From Limnoperna fortunei (taxonomy: Eukaryota; Mollusca; Bivalvia; Mytilida; Modiolidae), in assembly GCA_944474755.1 (NCBI GenBank), contig OX104115.1, forward strand, positions 66,508,605 to 66,572,604: a DNA stretch of 64,000 nucleotides, written 5' to 3'. The notes under the pieces were generated by a model. It did no database searches and was not told where the DNA came from. It worked only from the letters and a program-made list of their open reading frames with translations. The position numbers were made by a program, and so were the translations under genes. Of this stretch, positions 1 to 11,107 are shown in pieces. The first letter of the stretch is position 1. Every line of letters starts with the position of its first letter.

Positions 1-2
1 AA

Positions 3-1575
3 GCGTGTGATGTAGAAGCTAAACGAACTGTAAAATCGTTTGACATTGGTCGTTTAACCAGAGATTTATGTTTAAAGACAATTTATTTAACTGCAGATGA
101 TGAATTTCGTTTAAATCCAATCAGATATTCCAACTGGCTCAGACTTTTACGTGTTCGCGCGTGGGTCAATAAATTTATTGAAAACTGCAGACTAGCAAAA
201 GAATAACGACGAAAAGGACCTTTAGTCATTGACGAAATCGACGAAACCGAATTACAGATTATTCGCGACGCACAACAGGAAAAATTGTGTGACGATTATC
301 GAGCTATTGCCAGAGGTAAACATTTACCAAGAAACAGTAAACTTGCTTGTTTAAATCCAAAACTCGATGAAAATGGACTGATGCGCAGTGATGGTCGACT
401 TGTGTATGCAAACTTTCTTCCGTACGATACTAGGTTCCCGATCATTCTACCGAGAAAGCACCGTGTAACAAGACTTATTGCAAAATATTACCACGAGAAG
501 GGTAAACACGTAAGTGGGACAAATCACACATTATCTGCAATGTCTGAAAAATTCTTGATTATTTCCGGACGCGAGAAAATACGGCAATATGAACTCGAAT
601 GCTATGAGTGCCGACGTCACAAAGCTAAAGTTGGACAGCAATTGATGGCCCCAATACCTGATATTCGGTTTAAAACTCCGTTAAAAGCATTTTGCGAGTA
701 CAGCAGTTGACTTTGCAGGGCCATTTATAACTGTGCAGGGCAGAGGAAAACGACGCGAAAAACGTTACTTGTGTCTGTTCACAGTATGACGACAAGAGCT
801 GTGCATCTTGAAATTGCCTATGGACTTGATACTGATTCGTTTCTGAACGCATTTTACCGTATGGTTAATCGCAGAGGACTACCGACTGAGATGATATCCG
901 ATAATGGGACTAATTTCGTAGGAGCTAATCGAGAATTACGAGAATTAGTTGAGAAACGGGACAAAGACAAAATTAACAATTCATTATGTAATCAATGGAT
1001 TAACTGGCATTTCAATCCTCTGGCAGCTCCACATTTCGGTGGCGTTCACGGGACAATGATAAAGTCAGCTAAGCGGGCCATATATGCTATACTTGGGAAT
1101 GCAGACGTTACAGACGAGGAACTTTTAACCGCCTTTACTGGTGCAGAATCGTTAATAAATTCGAGACCATTAACGTACCAGTCAGCTAATCCAAAGGACA
1201 ATGCACCGTTAACTCCGAATCACTTTCTTCATGGACAATTAGGTGGACAATTCGCTCCAGAATCTGTGGACGAAACGGACTTTAACCCGAGAAAACGATG
1301 GCGTAGAGTTCAAGAATTAGTGAAACATTTCTGGAATCGTTGGTTACGCGAGTGGTTACCAGAACTTAATAAACGATCAAAATGGACAAAAACTTTTAAG
1401 GACATAAAAGTTGACGATGTTGTTATTGTTGTAAGAGGACATTGGCCGTTAGGTAGAGTAATTGGGGTGTATCCGGGGAGAGATGGTCATGTAAGAGTGG
1501 CGAAAGTAAGGACAAAAGGAAAGTGTTTTAGTTAGACCGTTGTCAAAATTATGTCGTTTGGTATTAGATGATTAG
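3..1575 (+). pseudogene. BEL/Pao retrotransposon polyprotein, integrase end (broken)
   Basis: This is the C-terminal part of a BEL/Pao pol polyprotein, which would insert element cDNA into chromosomes. The frame is already open at the window's left edge. In order one sees a segment with WLRLLRVRAWV before the integrase, an HHCC zinc-binding region (YYHEKGKH to CYECRRH, about 500-625), the DDE core with first Asp in VDFAGP (709-711), second Asp in SDNGTNF (900-902) and Glu in GAESLINSRPL (1146-1148), then a C-terminal tail with PRKRWRRVQELVKHFW typical of Pao elements. It is dead: an in-frame TAA at 204-206, an extra T in the run at 690-693, a shift near 784-788 and another near 1520. After the last shift the tail reads to a stop at 1573-1575. 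Family assignment is by motif order; the rest of pol lies outside the window. Confidence 0.9.
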
Positions 1576-1727
1576 ATAACATCCATGAACTTCCAGTGAC
1601 TTGTACACAGTTTAAAGCAATTTTCATTAATTTGTTTGTTTTCTATGTAATTTTTCACTCTAAGATTATTTTTGTTTATTATGATTATTTGTTGATTGCT
1701 TGATACAAACAATAAGGGGAGAAATGA

Positions 1728-2110
1728 TGTGAAGAGAGTAGTATTTAAATTTAATTTAAATATTTAGTAATTTTGTTTATTATTTTCTCTGATAGCAACT
1801 GGCTCTTTAAATACTTTTATTTTAGTTAAGAGATAAGAACAGCTGGTCAGTTTATGGTGTATAGTTTTGTGTGAAAAGTTCAGTCGGATTGTAACATTAG
1901 AGAAGTGAGGAGTTGTCGTAAATCCTAAATCGTTATCCTGAAATAGTGGACACATAGTAAATTGGTCGTATTGGTCGAAGTGTGAACATCGTACATCGTT
2001 AAAGTAAAAATAAATTACGTTTTCAAGTTTGCTATGTAAATTGGATGTAAATATTTTTAATAGTTAGAATAAACAGATAAAAACTTTATCGTATTCGTAT
2101 CGATAGTTGG
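1728..2110 (+). mobile_element. Putative 3' LTR of the BEL/Pao element
   Basis: A purine-rich stretch (aataaggggagaaa, 1711-1724) lies about 140 bases after the polyprotein stop and resembles a polypurine tract. The sequence then begins TGTGAAGAGAG and includes AATAAA near 2067, as expected for an LTR with its own polyadenylation signal. The right boundary is a guess because the 5' LTR is outside the window. Confidence 0.4.
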
Positions 2111-2182
2111 AGAATGGGCCTCCTTCCCAAATCCTTTTTACCAATGACTGTGTTGTCTTTTAAGATAAGTCTTTGATTGTGT

Positions 2183-2310
2183 TTTTTGCTGTTTGAATTG
2201 TGTTTAATGCCACTTTCAGCAATTTTTTCAGCTGGACGCATGCATGGCGTCCAGCTTTTATTGGAAACCAAAGTACCCGGAGAAATCCCGAACTTCGGTG
2301 GGATAGGCTT
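2183..2310 (-). mobile_element. tRNA-type SINE family A, 3' fragment
   Basis: Reverse-strand copy of the SINE that recurs through the window. It keeps the GTGTTTAATGCCACTTTC tail region, the GGCGTCCAG block and the AGTACCCGGAGAAA block, but lacks the tRNA-like head. It has an extra internal palindrome (ctggacgc...gcgtccag) around 2232-2253 that other copies lack. Confidence 0.7.
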
Positions 2311-2867
2311 TTGATATGTTGCATTTAGGTAGATAGTTACTAGACAATGTGTCTCACAAATCGGTGTAGATCTCCTTTGGTCTCCATATCAAAGCCGAAG
2401 ACAGTGATCCTTATATTGGATATCAAAATCACAAAAATCATTACTTATAGCGCTGCATTGCAGGTTCGTCTAACTGTACCACCAAACCTCTATAAAACCT
2501 AAAACGGGGCTCCAACAATACATTGCTACTCAAGCAGTGGCAAAAATGAAATGTGGATACTAAAACATGTCTGGATGTCTTCCCCAGTGTAAGAGTATTC
2601 AAACTTTTGATTTTTCGCCACTCTACACTTACTTCCCTCATATGCCACTTACAACTAGGCTTAAAGATTTTATTTAAAGCTGCGTTTTCAAGAAAAACGG
2701 AATGAGACAATATAAATACCTGGTAATTAGCCATGACAGAACTTACTGCGTCATCAATGACTCTAGATCAAATAATAAATATGATAAAGACTAAATTTGT
2801 AAAATGTAAGATTTTTTGATTGAAAACATGTTTGGAGTACTTGTTTTTAACAGACTGTTGATAGTCC

Positions 2868-3250
2868 AATGTGTACTAATTGTTTTCCTCTCCTCATCGA
2901 TCTGTTTTTGTACTTTATGAGGCTGACTTTCTAGAAAGTCTGCTGAAGAACGAAAAGACTTTAGCCATGACCTTTAATTTCACATTCCGCTATATTGATG
3001 TTTTCTCCCTCAAAAATGCTGAATTTGGTGACTATTTGCATTTAATCTACCAAAGCAAGCTTAAAAAAAAGACGCACCAATACACTTAGGTCGACCTCCT
3101 ACTTAGACCTTTTTCTAGAAATAGAATCCGGAAAACTACAAACTAGACTCTACGACAAACGTGATGGCTTCAAATTTCCAATTGTCAACTTTCCGTTCAT
3201 CTATAGCAACATTCCAGCTGTTTTTCGTCTTTTTTCTGCTGTCAAATTAC
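2868..3250 (+). pseudogene. Penelope-like reverse transcriptase fragment, copy 1
   Basis: Partial reverse transcriptase with the order YEADFLESLLK, FNFTFRYID, FGDYLH, then a shifted segment with LEIESG and DGFKFPIVNFPFIYSN. It matches the copy at 4785-5400 block for block. The catalytic Y-I-D-D box has lost one aspartate codon: the sequence reads YIDVFSL where the other copy reads YIDDVLSL, a 3-base deletion. A frameshift lies near 2920 and a stop at 3087. Assignment to Penelope-like elements rests on memory of the RYIDDVLSLNN block and is less sure than the reverse transcriptase call. Confidence 0.7.
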
Positions 3251-4784
3251 AATCTATTTACAGCGGGCCCAGAAAGATGACCTCCTTCATATTTATTTTC
3301 TTTAAGCAATAAGCGGGTGTTATGTATTATTTTTCAGATCAATCACAGAAAAAAGAGATTACGGAAGTCCGGAAACGTTTGGTGGACTTTTTTCAGCGTA
3401 TGCGCGGCAAAGAGGAAGTAGTGGTCCAAAAGGTCTTCAAATAGTATACGTCGTATAATCTATTAATATTAGTCACCTTATTAAATATCCAACCTTTCCG
3501 ACTAACGAAAGCCAAGAAATTTTTGATGGAATGTTTTATACGTATCTGCGGACATTATTAATCTGAATGCCATGTCTTCCACGTTTTTCTGTTCAGTTTT
3601 AAAGTAAAAGATAACTGTGGAATTCTCAAAACACTTGCAACCGATAATGTTCTAAATAATTAGACATAGAAAGTCCCAGTATTACAGTTTGATGTGAAGT
3701 ATAAATTCTTGAGATAACTTCTCATTTGTACTGTAATCACTATTTACATTTTCGCTCTGTGTCTTTATTACAAATTGTTAGCAACCCAAGTTTGCCAAAT
3801 TTCATACCTTATACTTGCAATGAACAGTTTACATAAAAATATTGATCTGCCCAGTAGATGTTTATGTTCGTATTGTTCCGTTCTATAATATTTAATGTCG
3901 GCATAGTATGAAATATTTATAAAATTTCATTGCTATTTCTGTTGTTATTTATTGATGGCTTCAACCTCACAGGTAGCGGGTAAATCGTTAACGACATTTA
4001 ACAAAAATTTCCGCTCAATCCCGCTTCTAGAATTGTCTTAATTAGAACATTTATTCTATGTTTGATGTGTCACTATGGTTTTAAGATGAATTAAAGCGCT
4101 GCTGCGTTGCTTATTACTTTCTGTCATATGCATTAATTTTTGTGTCAAGAATTTATACACCAAGGTCTACTGTAGTAATGATTGTAGACCTTTTGTATAT
4201 TATGTAAAGATATACAGACGCTCAACTCGCGAAAAGACATAAACATTCTATCCCTCGTGAAAGATCACACAGTCTTCACTAAAATCGTATATAAGAAATA
4301 GAATCGTGTCTTATCATGTGCGCATATATCACAAGTTTTTAATTTACATTAGATAACAATCGATCAGCGTATCAAACAGTAAGACAGGTATTACTTAATA
4401 AATTTTAGCAATCTTTATTTACTGTTAATAAATATTTAATACATCCAGATTATATAACTGAAAACAAATAAAAAGCAAATTTAAAACAAACTGATTAATG
4501 CAAGGAGAATAAATTACATTAAAATAAGGTTTTCAAATAATGACAGTTTTAGTTTACAAGAGTGAAATATTAAAAACTTTTGGTTTGGAAACTACTGGTA
4601 ATGTAATTTTATGTAAGAATGTTAGTATTTAGTGTGAAATTTATCATTAGTATAAATAATAAGGAAAAGGGCTAAGGGCTTGGAATTTGATGTCTAGTTT
4701 CATAAAATAATGAGGAATATAATAACTTTTAGAAATTTTTAGGTGTCTTAGCGTTTTCATATTATTTGTTGGATTGAAACTTTT
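3251..4784. other. AT-rich noncoding stretch
   Basis: No open frame of note, no recognised repeat and no convincing splice-bounded exon between the two reverse transcriptase remnants. Confidence 0.5.
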
Positions 4785-5400
4785 GTGATTGTTGGTATTC
4801 CAGTAGTAACCCATTGTGCTCCTCTCCTTATCGACGTTTTTTTTTGTATGAGGCTGAGTTTCTAGGAGGCCTGCTGAAGAAGAAAGAAATTACACTGACC
4901 CAGACATTTAATTTCACACTTCGCTATATTGATGATGTTTTGTCCCTGAACAATACTAAATTCGGTAACTATTTGCATTCAGTCTATACAAGTGAGCTTG
5001 AAATTAAGGACACCACTAATAAACGGAGGTCGGACTCTTACTGAGACCTACTTATAGAAATATATTCTGAAAAAACTACAAACTAGACTACGAAAAACCT
5101 GATGACTTCAACTTTCCAACTGTCAACTTCCCTTTCATCGATAGCAGCATTACAGCAGCTTCGAAGTAAGGTGTGTACATTTCACAACTTATACGTTAGG
5201 TTAGATCCTATGGTCGGTATTCCGACTTTCGAGCATGGTCGCTGCTGTTGACTATTTAGCTTCTCAAGGGTTTGTTGTACTTAGGTTGGCGTTATCACTT
5301 TATAAGTTATACGGTCGTCACCATGACTTATGATCGTTATGGTAAAATCCATCTCTCAAATGCGATTGGACATTTTCACTGTGTCACCGAAAGTCTTACT
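4785..5400 (+). pseudogene. Penelope-like reverse transcriptase fragment, copy 2
   Basis: A longer relative of the 2868-3250 remnant. It begins with a degraded GIPxxTxCAPLL motif (about 4792-4825), then YEAEFLGGLLK, FNFTLRYIDDVLSLNN with both catalytic aspartates of the YIDD box (about 4925-4940), ELEIKDTT, and after a stop at 5042 continues in other frames through DDFNFPTVNFPFIDS, GVYISQLIR and YGRHHDL. Several stops and shifts make it inactive. It ends without a recognisable endonuclease domain. The two copies are about 1.9 kb apart in the same orientation, but the sequence between is unrelated, so they look like separate truncated insertions. Confidence 0.72.
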
Positions 5401-7268
5401 GTTTATAGATTTTACTTTTTTCTTCACATGAAAAATAGTACTGGACGGGTGTCTAATTAGAGGCAAAAAGTGCACCCACGGTTTAAGTTTCTCACTTTTT
5501 GTTTTTTTTTTTGCATGTTTGGTTTGGTTTTGTTTTGTATATGTTTGTCTAAATCCGGATTTGTAATTGTCGGCTTTCGGCTCTTGATGTACGGTCTGTT
5601 TCCATACTATTTTTTAGACGACGATCAGCAAAACAAAATAATTTGGTCGCAAAGGTTTTACAGATCTTGAAATGTTTTTTATACCACATAGAGTTTAATT
5701 GGATGAACTGTTACACGTGTTACAATATAAACTCAACATTTCATTGAATGGTGAATTGATTGGATTTTGTTTTAATGCCTCATTGTTTACTCCAATTAAA
5801 CCTCGCAATTCTACTTTCGTTTATCCATTTACAAAAATACCCATCCAACACCGGTATAATCAATAATGTAGAACATTACCTGGGGCACTTTAAGGATTGT
5901 TTTTACAGTCATTTCCTGTTATACCTGTCAATAAATGACATTTATGCGGTTTTTTTTCGCTTTTTGTGTTGTTGTTTACTTACATCTTATATATTTTGTA
6001 TAGGATAAAACATGTACATATCTGTACTCTAACGTGCATCAGGATATTGTATAATATAAAGACCATCAACACATAATAACAAACTATAACTTTTTATGAC
6101 AGTAATTAATCTTGCTTTCAAAACAACTGATAACAAACATCTTTATTATTAGTTACTATTGATCATCAAACAAAGCGTAATAAGAAAGCCCGTATTTTAA
6201 CACTAAATACTGTCACTTATACATATTTTATCCAATCTATTGAAATGTAACCTCTTCATAACTTTAACTCATGGAAAGCATGCACAACCTTTTGGCGTAA
6301 AGGTCTTTTTGCACTTAAATTCTGAGGTCAATCTTTAAGAGTTCTAGCTATAATGTCGTCATACCAGTCACTGACCCAGACCTTTAATTTCAGTCAGTTA
6401 ATTTAGGTTAGAGTTCCCCTGTACCACGGCAGGTACGAAAGCGTGCTGTATATGGGCTTTTGATAAAGCATCGAGGGCATCTTGGCATTTGTGTCCACGG
6501 AAGACTTAAAAAATCGCTGTTGATTGCTGTCTTATTGGCAAGTCTAATTCTTTAATTATTTCAATTATAGCACCAGGACATTCTTGGTATAACGCACCAT
6601 AATCTCTTCCGTACTCCAGTGGTTTTCCGTCTGATGGACGTATGTTTGTCTCTGAAGTATGTGTTTCTGTGATGAAACCTGTCTAGGTCTTAGACCGTGT
6701 GTGTGTTGTACGAGCATGTCAATGCCCAAGATCATATTCCTGTGTTTACACACTGGTTTTAGGCCTGTATATAGCTTAAATATTGTTTGCGAGAACATAT
6801 GCTAACATCCCAATCAATCGATTAATTTTTTTTAAAATTAATTCGTATTTAATATTTAGTCAAAGCAATCTGTTTTCATTTTTGTTGTTTTAATCTGTAA
6901 TCGTGTTTTATCTCAATCTAACATGTATCGATTGTGAATATAATACATTTTGATGATAAAATAAAGAACTTCTGATCGTTTCACAGTTACAAAGATGTAT
7001 ATGTACGAATTATGTATTTCCCTTTGAAAAAGCAGATACATTTATTGAAGAATTAAGAAAACATGTGTTTAAGACTGTTTTATTTATTTGCCGCTGCTTG
7101 CATTATGATTTGAATGTGGGCCTCATGATATATCATTTTTTGGCATTTGTAGGCAATGTACAGTTAGTTTTCTAAACTTTAGGACATGTTCTCCTCATTT
7201 AGGTTGTACATGTACATATATATTTTTTTATCAATTAAAAATAGTTTTATGTTGCTTGTTACTGGATA
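5401..7268. other. Noncoding stretch with one short RT scrap
   Basis: Mostly AT-rich sequence without supported genes. At 6369-6392 the string cactgacccagacctttaat recurs, matching the reverse transcriptase remnants near 4895 and 48805, so a small scrap of that element is probably present. Nothing else recognised. Confidence 0.45.
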
Positions 7269-7324
7269 GGGCATTACCACGACGTGATAACGCCCGCGGG
7301 CGTTATCTCGGCGTGATAATGCCC
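7269..7324. repeat. 56-bp near-perfect palindrome centred on ccgcgg
   Basis: The two 28-base arms (gggcattaccacgacgtgat... and its complement) pair at about 24 of 28 positions with no loop. The motif gataacgccc/gataatgccc/gggcatta recurs inside it. It is GC-rich against an AT-rich background. Function unknown. Confidence 0.75.
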
Positions 7325-7879
7325 TCATGTCAAATTACTGCAGATTAATTAATACCAGCTGACCTTGTTTTATCCAATTGAAACAAAAATATTTTACTGA
7401 TCTGAAATAAATAAAAATATGAAAGGATGCCAGTAATTATTCTACGAATTGCTGTTAATGATGAACTTCTGAACAGTCATGAAAATGTTCTTGATTTGTT
7501 CATTGTCTAATAGAAATGATCCATATAACAATAAGATTAAATATACTGAAATTAGAAGATCGAGTCTGAAAATAGTTTGGTGTCGCAGTTGAGTATATTA
7601 ATTACAAAAAAGTAAATTTGAAACCGATTATTTAGAACCGCATGTAAAATTGTGTGTCTGCACTAAATTTCGAGAAAAGAGATGTTTTCACGTCATTTGG
7701 CAACTTATTTCACAGCTCTTCTGTATAAGGTAGAAAATAATCCGAAAAAGATATGTACAAGTTCGAACCCGGGCTAATTGTAGAATTTGGCATCTTCAGA
7801 AATCCTATACATCACTTTCACAAATTACTATTACATTGTCGAATATTGAAAGAATTTAACAGATACTGTTTGGGGCTCA

Positions 7880-8420
7880 TTACTAGCGTCCGACAAAGTC
7901 GACGATATTACTAAAAGTATCTCTTACGTTATAATCAATGCGACAGATACTGCGATTCACAATAAATATGTTAACATAAGAATTACATGTAGTTGCTCAC
8001 AGTGGATGACAAATGAAATACGAAAAGTCCTGCGACAACAAATTTGAAAACACAGAAAAGCTAAGCTTAACAATAATACATGTGTCCGGAAAACATCCGG
8101 AATATACGTTAACAAAACTTTTAGGTGACAATTCACGTAATGAATACCAAAAATAAAAAGTTAACCAACTAGACACCTACGTCAAAAAGCTGGTGGAATG
8201 TTCGTCGGTCTATATCTAAATTAAAACCAGAACGGTTTATAATATCTCCTTTTGTTGTAGGCGATACAGTTATCTCGAGAAAGCAAGTGAATTTAATAAG
8301 TTTTTGCAGCCCAAACGATAAAAGATGATGTTAATAATGTTTTTCTCGAACAAGACGTAGATCATCTGGACCTCTTTTTTTAAATAATATAGTAAAACTA
8401 CCTTCTTTGTTATATACAAC
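7880..8420 (+). pseudogene. Non-LTR retrotransposon ORF2 remnant (endonuclease-RT linker)
   Basis: Scattered frames resemble the linker between endonuclease and reverse transcriptase of LINE ORF2 proteins: NKYVNIRITC followed by QWMTNEIRKVLRQ near 7960-8035, a KAKLNNN block, then SWWNVRRSISKLKPERF, a VGDTVIS block and an FNKFF-like block with DDVNNVF near 8190-8350. Many stops and shifts separate the pieces. Recognition is by motif order only. Confidence 0.5.
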
Positions 8421-8602
8421 CACGAGATATTACGGAACATATAGACAACTATATGCAATTTCATTGCGGTAGAAACTGTAGTGCGTTGTATCAAGATTTG
8501 TGACTCTAGACTGGTCCTTATCTTACGTACATGTATCCTGCGACGCAAGTTATATACTGGCGTCTATTCAGTGCTTCCAGTCTAATGCAAATCTTTGCGG
8601 AC

Positions 8603-8742
8603 AAGGTGTGCTTATCTCCAACCTTAATTGACAAGTATTGCCACTTTTCCTTCCGAATGTCGGTGGTTTTCACCTTTACTCCGACTTCCTCTCCCAGTAA
8701 GAACTAGACGCCTTTATAAAGCTTCTGAATTGAATGTTAAAG
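8603..8742 (+). mobile_element. SINE family A, diverged body fragment
   Basis: Body of the recurrent SINE: aaggtgtgcttatctccaac, cttaattgacaagtattgcc, actccgacttcctctcccag, then actagacgcc. The tRNA-like head and the CAAA tail are missing. Confidence 0.65.
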
Positions 8743-9154
8743 TAACGTAAAATCCCGTTCAAACTAACAGACAATAAATTACATATAACTAAATAAATAA
8801 TGTATTTGACTAATTGAAATGAGCCGACTTTTCCCATAGATGATGTGTAAGTGGTGCACAGACAAAGAGATGAAACGATTATTTGATAGTCGCCTGACTA
8901 TATTCTCCATAAATGTGTGTGTTACGCTTCAAAATGAATCGAGTTTATTACAAAAAGTGGACTAACTCTGATAAAAATGTATACATTAGGTCTTATATAT
9001 CGGATTTGAAATTCTACAAAGACAAGTGATAAAACGTCCTATGCGATGTTAAACTAACATGTAGTTTGATAACAGTTGTGATAAAATTGCCATGAATTTA
9101 TGAAAATGTTTTAAATTGTAAGGCTTTTACCCAGGCAGAATTTATCATATATCG
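8743..9154. other. Noncoding stretch
   Basis: AT-rich sequence with no supported feature. Confidence 0.4.
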
Positions 9155-9180
9155 GTTAATGAAGCTAAGTTTTATCTATA

Positions 9181-9290
9181 GTGGTTTGGCCGCATGGTCT
9201 AGAGCACTAGACATAATGCAGGCGAATAGGTGCCACAGTGTCCCAACAGTGTGAGTTCGAATCCCGCTGAGGGAAATACAAAAAAATGAT
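9181..9290 (+). repeat. tRNA-like core, degraded copy
   Basis: Contains TTTGGCCGCATGGTCTAG (box A-like) and GAGTTCGAATCCCGC (box B) with a long intervening arm. Part of the foldback complex. It is not called a tRNA gene because it is repeated, shares the surrounding repeat sequence and has no clean cloverleaf. Confidence 0.6.
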
Positions 9291-9434
9291 CGTATTAAAA
9301 TTTAATTTTAACACAGTTGGACCTTATTTGTAGACGTATTTAAATATTTCATGTTAACAATGTTTTTCTGATGCTTCAGATATCCGCTTGATATATATAT
9401 ATATATATCCAGCGGATAACTGAAGCATGCATCA

Positions 9435-9468
<34 letters not shown>

Positions 9469-9470
<2 letters not shown>

Positions 9471-10310
9471 GTCTACAAATTAAGCCCAACACTGTTTGAA
9501 TTAGATTTTTAACACTGTCAAATTTTTGCTTTCCCTCAGCGGGATTCGAACTCACACCGTTGTGACACTGGCACCAATTCGCCTGCACTATGTCCAGCGG
9601 TCTAGACCCCTCGGCCAAATCCGCTATATAAAAATATAGCTTCATTAACCGGGGTGAATCTTAGACATAGACATAGTACATGTGTACTAGCGTGTGACGA
9701 TGGAATTTTCGTAACCAATACGTATTAATCTGACAGTAATCTAATTCAGCATTTTTGTATATATTATATAGGATGACAAAGTTACTTGTCATGCAGTCAC
9801 AGTAAGTAAATTATATACAAACGTTTAAGTATTGTGACAACCATATAATATATCTATCCAGCGGATTTCTGAAACATCAGAAATACAGGGTTAATATCAA
9901 ATATTTATATATACGTCTACAAATTAAGCCCAACACTGTTTGAATTAGATTTTTAACACTGTCAAATTTTTGCTTTCCCTCAGCGGGATTCGAACTCACA
10001 CCGTTGTGACACTGTGGCACCAATTCGCCTGCACTATGTCCAGCGGTCTAGACCCCTCGGCCAAATCCGCTATATAAAAATATAGCTTCATTAACCGGGG
10101 TGAATCTTAGACATAGACATAGTACATGTGTACTAGCGTGTGACGATGGAATTTTCGTAACCAATACGTATTAATCTGACAGTAATCTAATTCAGCATTT
10201 TTGTATATATTATATAGGATGACAAAGTTACTTGTCATGCAGTCACAGTAAGTAAATTATATACAAACGTTTAAGTATTGTGACAACCATATAATATATC
10301 TATCCAGCGG

Positions 10311-10316
<6 letters not shown>
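9469..10316. repeat. Tandem duplication, 444-bp period, nearly identical copies
   Basis: The string acgtctacaaattaagccca starts at 9469 and again at 9913. The copies agree over about 400 bases except for a TG present only in the second (cactggcacc against cactgtggcacc). The first unit ends in a segment reading ttctgaaacatcagaaatac that the second replaces with an AT run. Confidence 0.85.

Positions 10317-10352
<36 letters not shown>
10311..10352. repeat. (AT)n microsatellite
   Basis: About 40 bases of alternating TA at the hinge between the direct duplication and its inverted relative. Similar AT runs sit at 9390-9408, 9438-9468 and 39860-39884 beside the same element. Confidence 0.9.
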
Positions 10353-10353
<1 letters not shown>

Positions 10354-10565
10354 CATGGTTGTCACAATATTTACACGTTTATATATAATTTACTTACTAT
10401 GAATGTATGACAAGTAACTTTGTCATCCTATATAATCTAGACTAACATGAGTTAGATTAACGTCCGTTTAATACGTATGGTTACGAAAATTCCATCGTCA
10501 AACGATAGTACAAATGTACTGTCTATGGGTTCACCTCGGTTAATAACGTTATATTTTACATAAAA

Positions 10566-11107
10566 TGTCATCAAAGATAACTAGGTTATATAATTTACTA
10601 CTCCCGACGTACGTTCGTTTAACCAAGACTCATCAGTTGCGCTCATAACCAAAAAATATTTAAAATCATAACGGTGAAGATGGTATAGTGCTTTCATCAC
10701 CAAAATTCCAAAGCATTATGTCGTTGCATAATCTCCTAGACTTGTATATAATTTTGTTTATGTTGTATCGCCAAGTTTGTCGATCCGATACTTAATAGGT
10801 TTACTTTTTGGTAGCTTTCTTTAGACCCTTTATATAATATTTTAAACTACCTGTATTGTGTATTTACACGATCTCAGTAGACTTATATTATTCCATCTCC
10901 CAATGAAGAATACCTTATTAAGTATTTAGAGTTAAACGCCACTGATGAGGCTTGAATAGACGAACGCGCGTCAGGCGTAATGAATTTGTCACCTTGGTAG
11001 TTTTGATAACATTTTATTGGACAATTCGAAAAAAGCCAAGTGAAAGCTCAACCTCGGGTAGCGGATGGTAAAGGCAATATATATAAGTTTTAAGTTCGGT
11101 TAAAATG
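10566..11107. other. Noncoding stretch
   Basis: No supported gene or repeat between the foldback complex and the next element. Confidence 0.4.

Larger units (their letters stand above)
9155..10565. mobile_element. Foldback complex with tRNA-like cores
   Basis: A plus-oriented tRNA-like unit (about 9155-9393) faces an inverted copy (about 9409-9655) across an AT microsatellite. The inverted unit plus its flank, 9469-9912, is then repeated directly at 9913-10316 with only a 2-base indel noticed in the ~400 shared bases. A further, diverged inverted copy of the outer part lies at 10352-10560 after another AT run. Each core read on the minus strand has a box A-like TGGCCGAGGGGTCTAG and a box B-like GAGTTCGAATCCC separated by a long arm, as in type II (Leu/Ser) tRNA. 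A related unit is at 39884-40250. It combines features of a tRNA-derived SINE and an inverted-repeat element. Confidence 0.7.

Noticed and set aside
5272..5460. Independent small ORF
   Set aside because: Its first part is the shifted continuation of the Penelope-like reverse transcriptase remnant.
6565..6798. Minus-strand 77-codon ORF as a gene
   Set aside because: No domain, no splice context and ordinary composition for chance in this sequence.
9540..9620. tRNA gene on the minus strand
   Set aside because: Box A and box B are present, but the sequence is repeated inside a larger element and no clean cloverleaf with anticodon could be drawn.
9376..9645. Minus-strand 89-codon frame with IYIYIY runs; a similar one at 39809-39994
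   Set aside because: Both read through AT microsatellite and the tRNA-like core of a repeated element.
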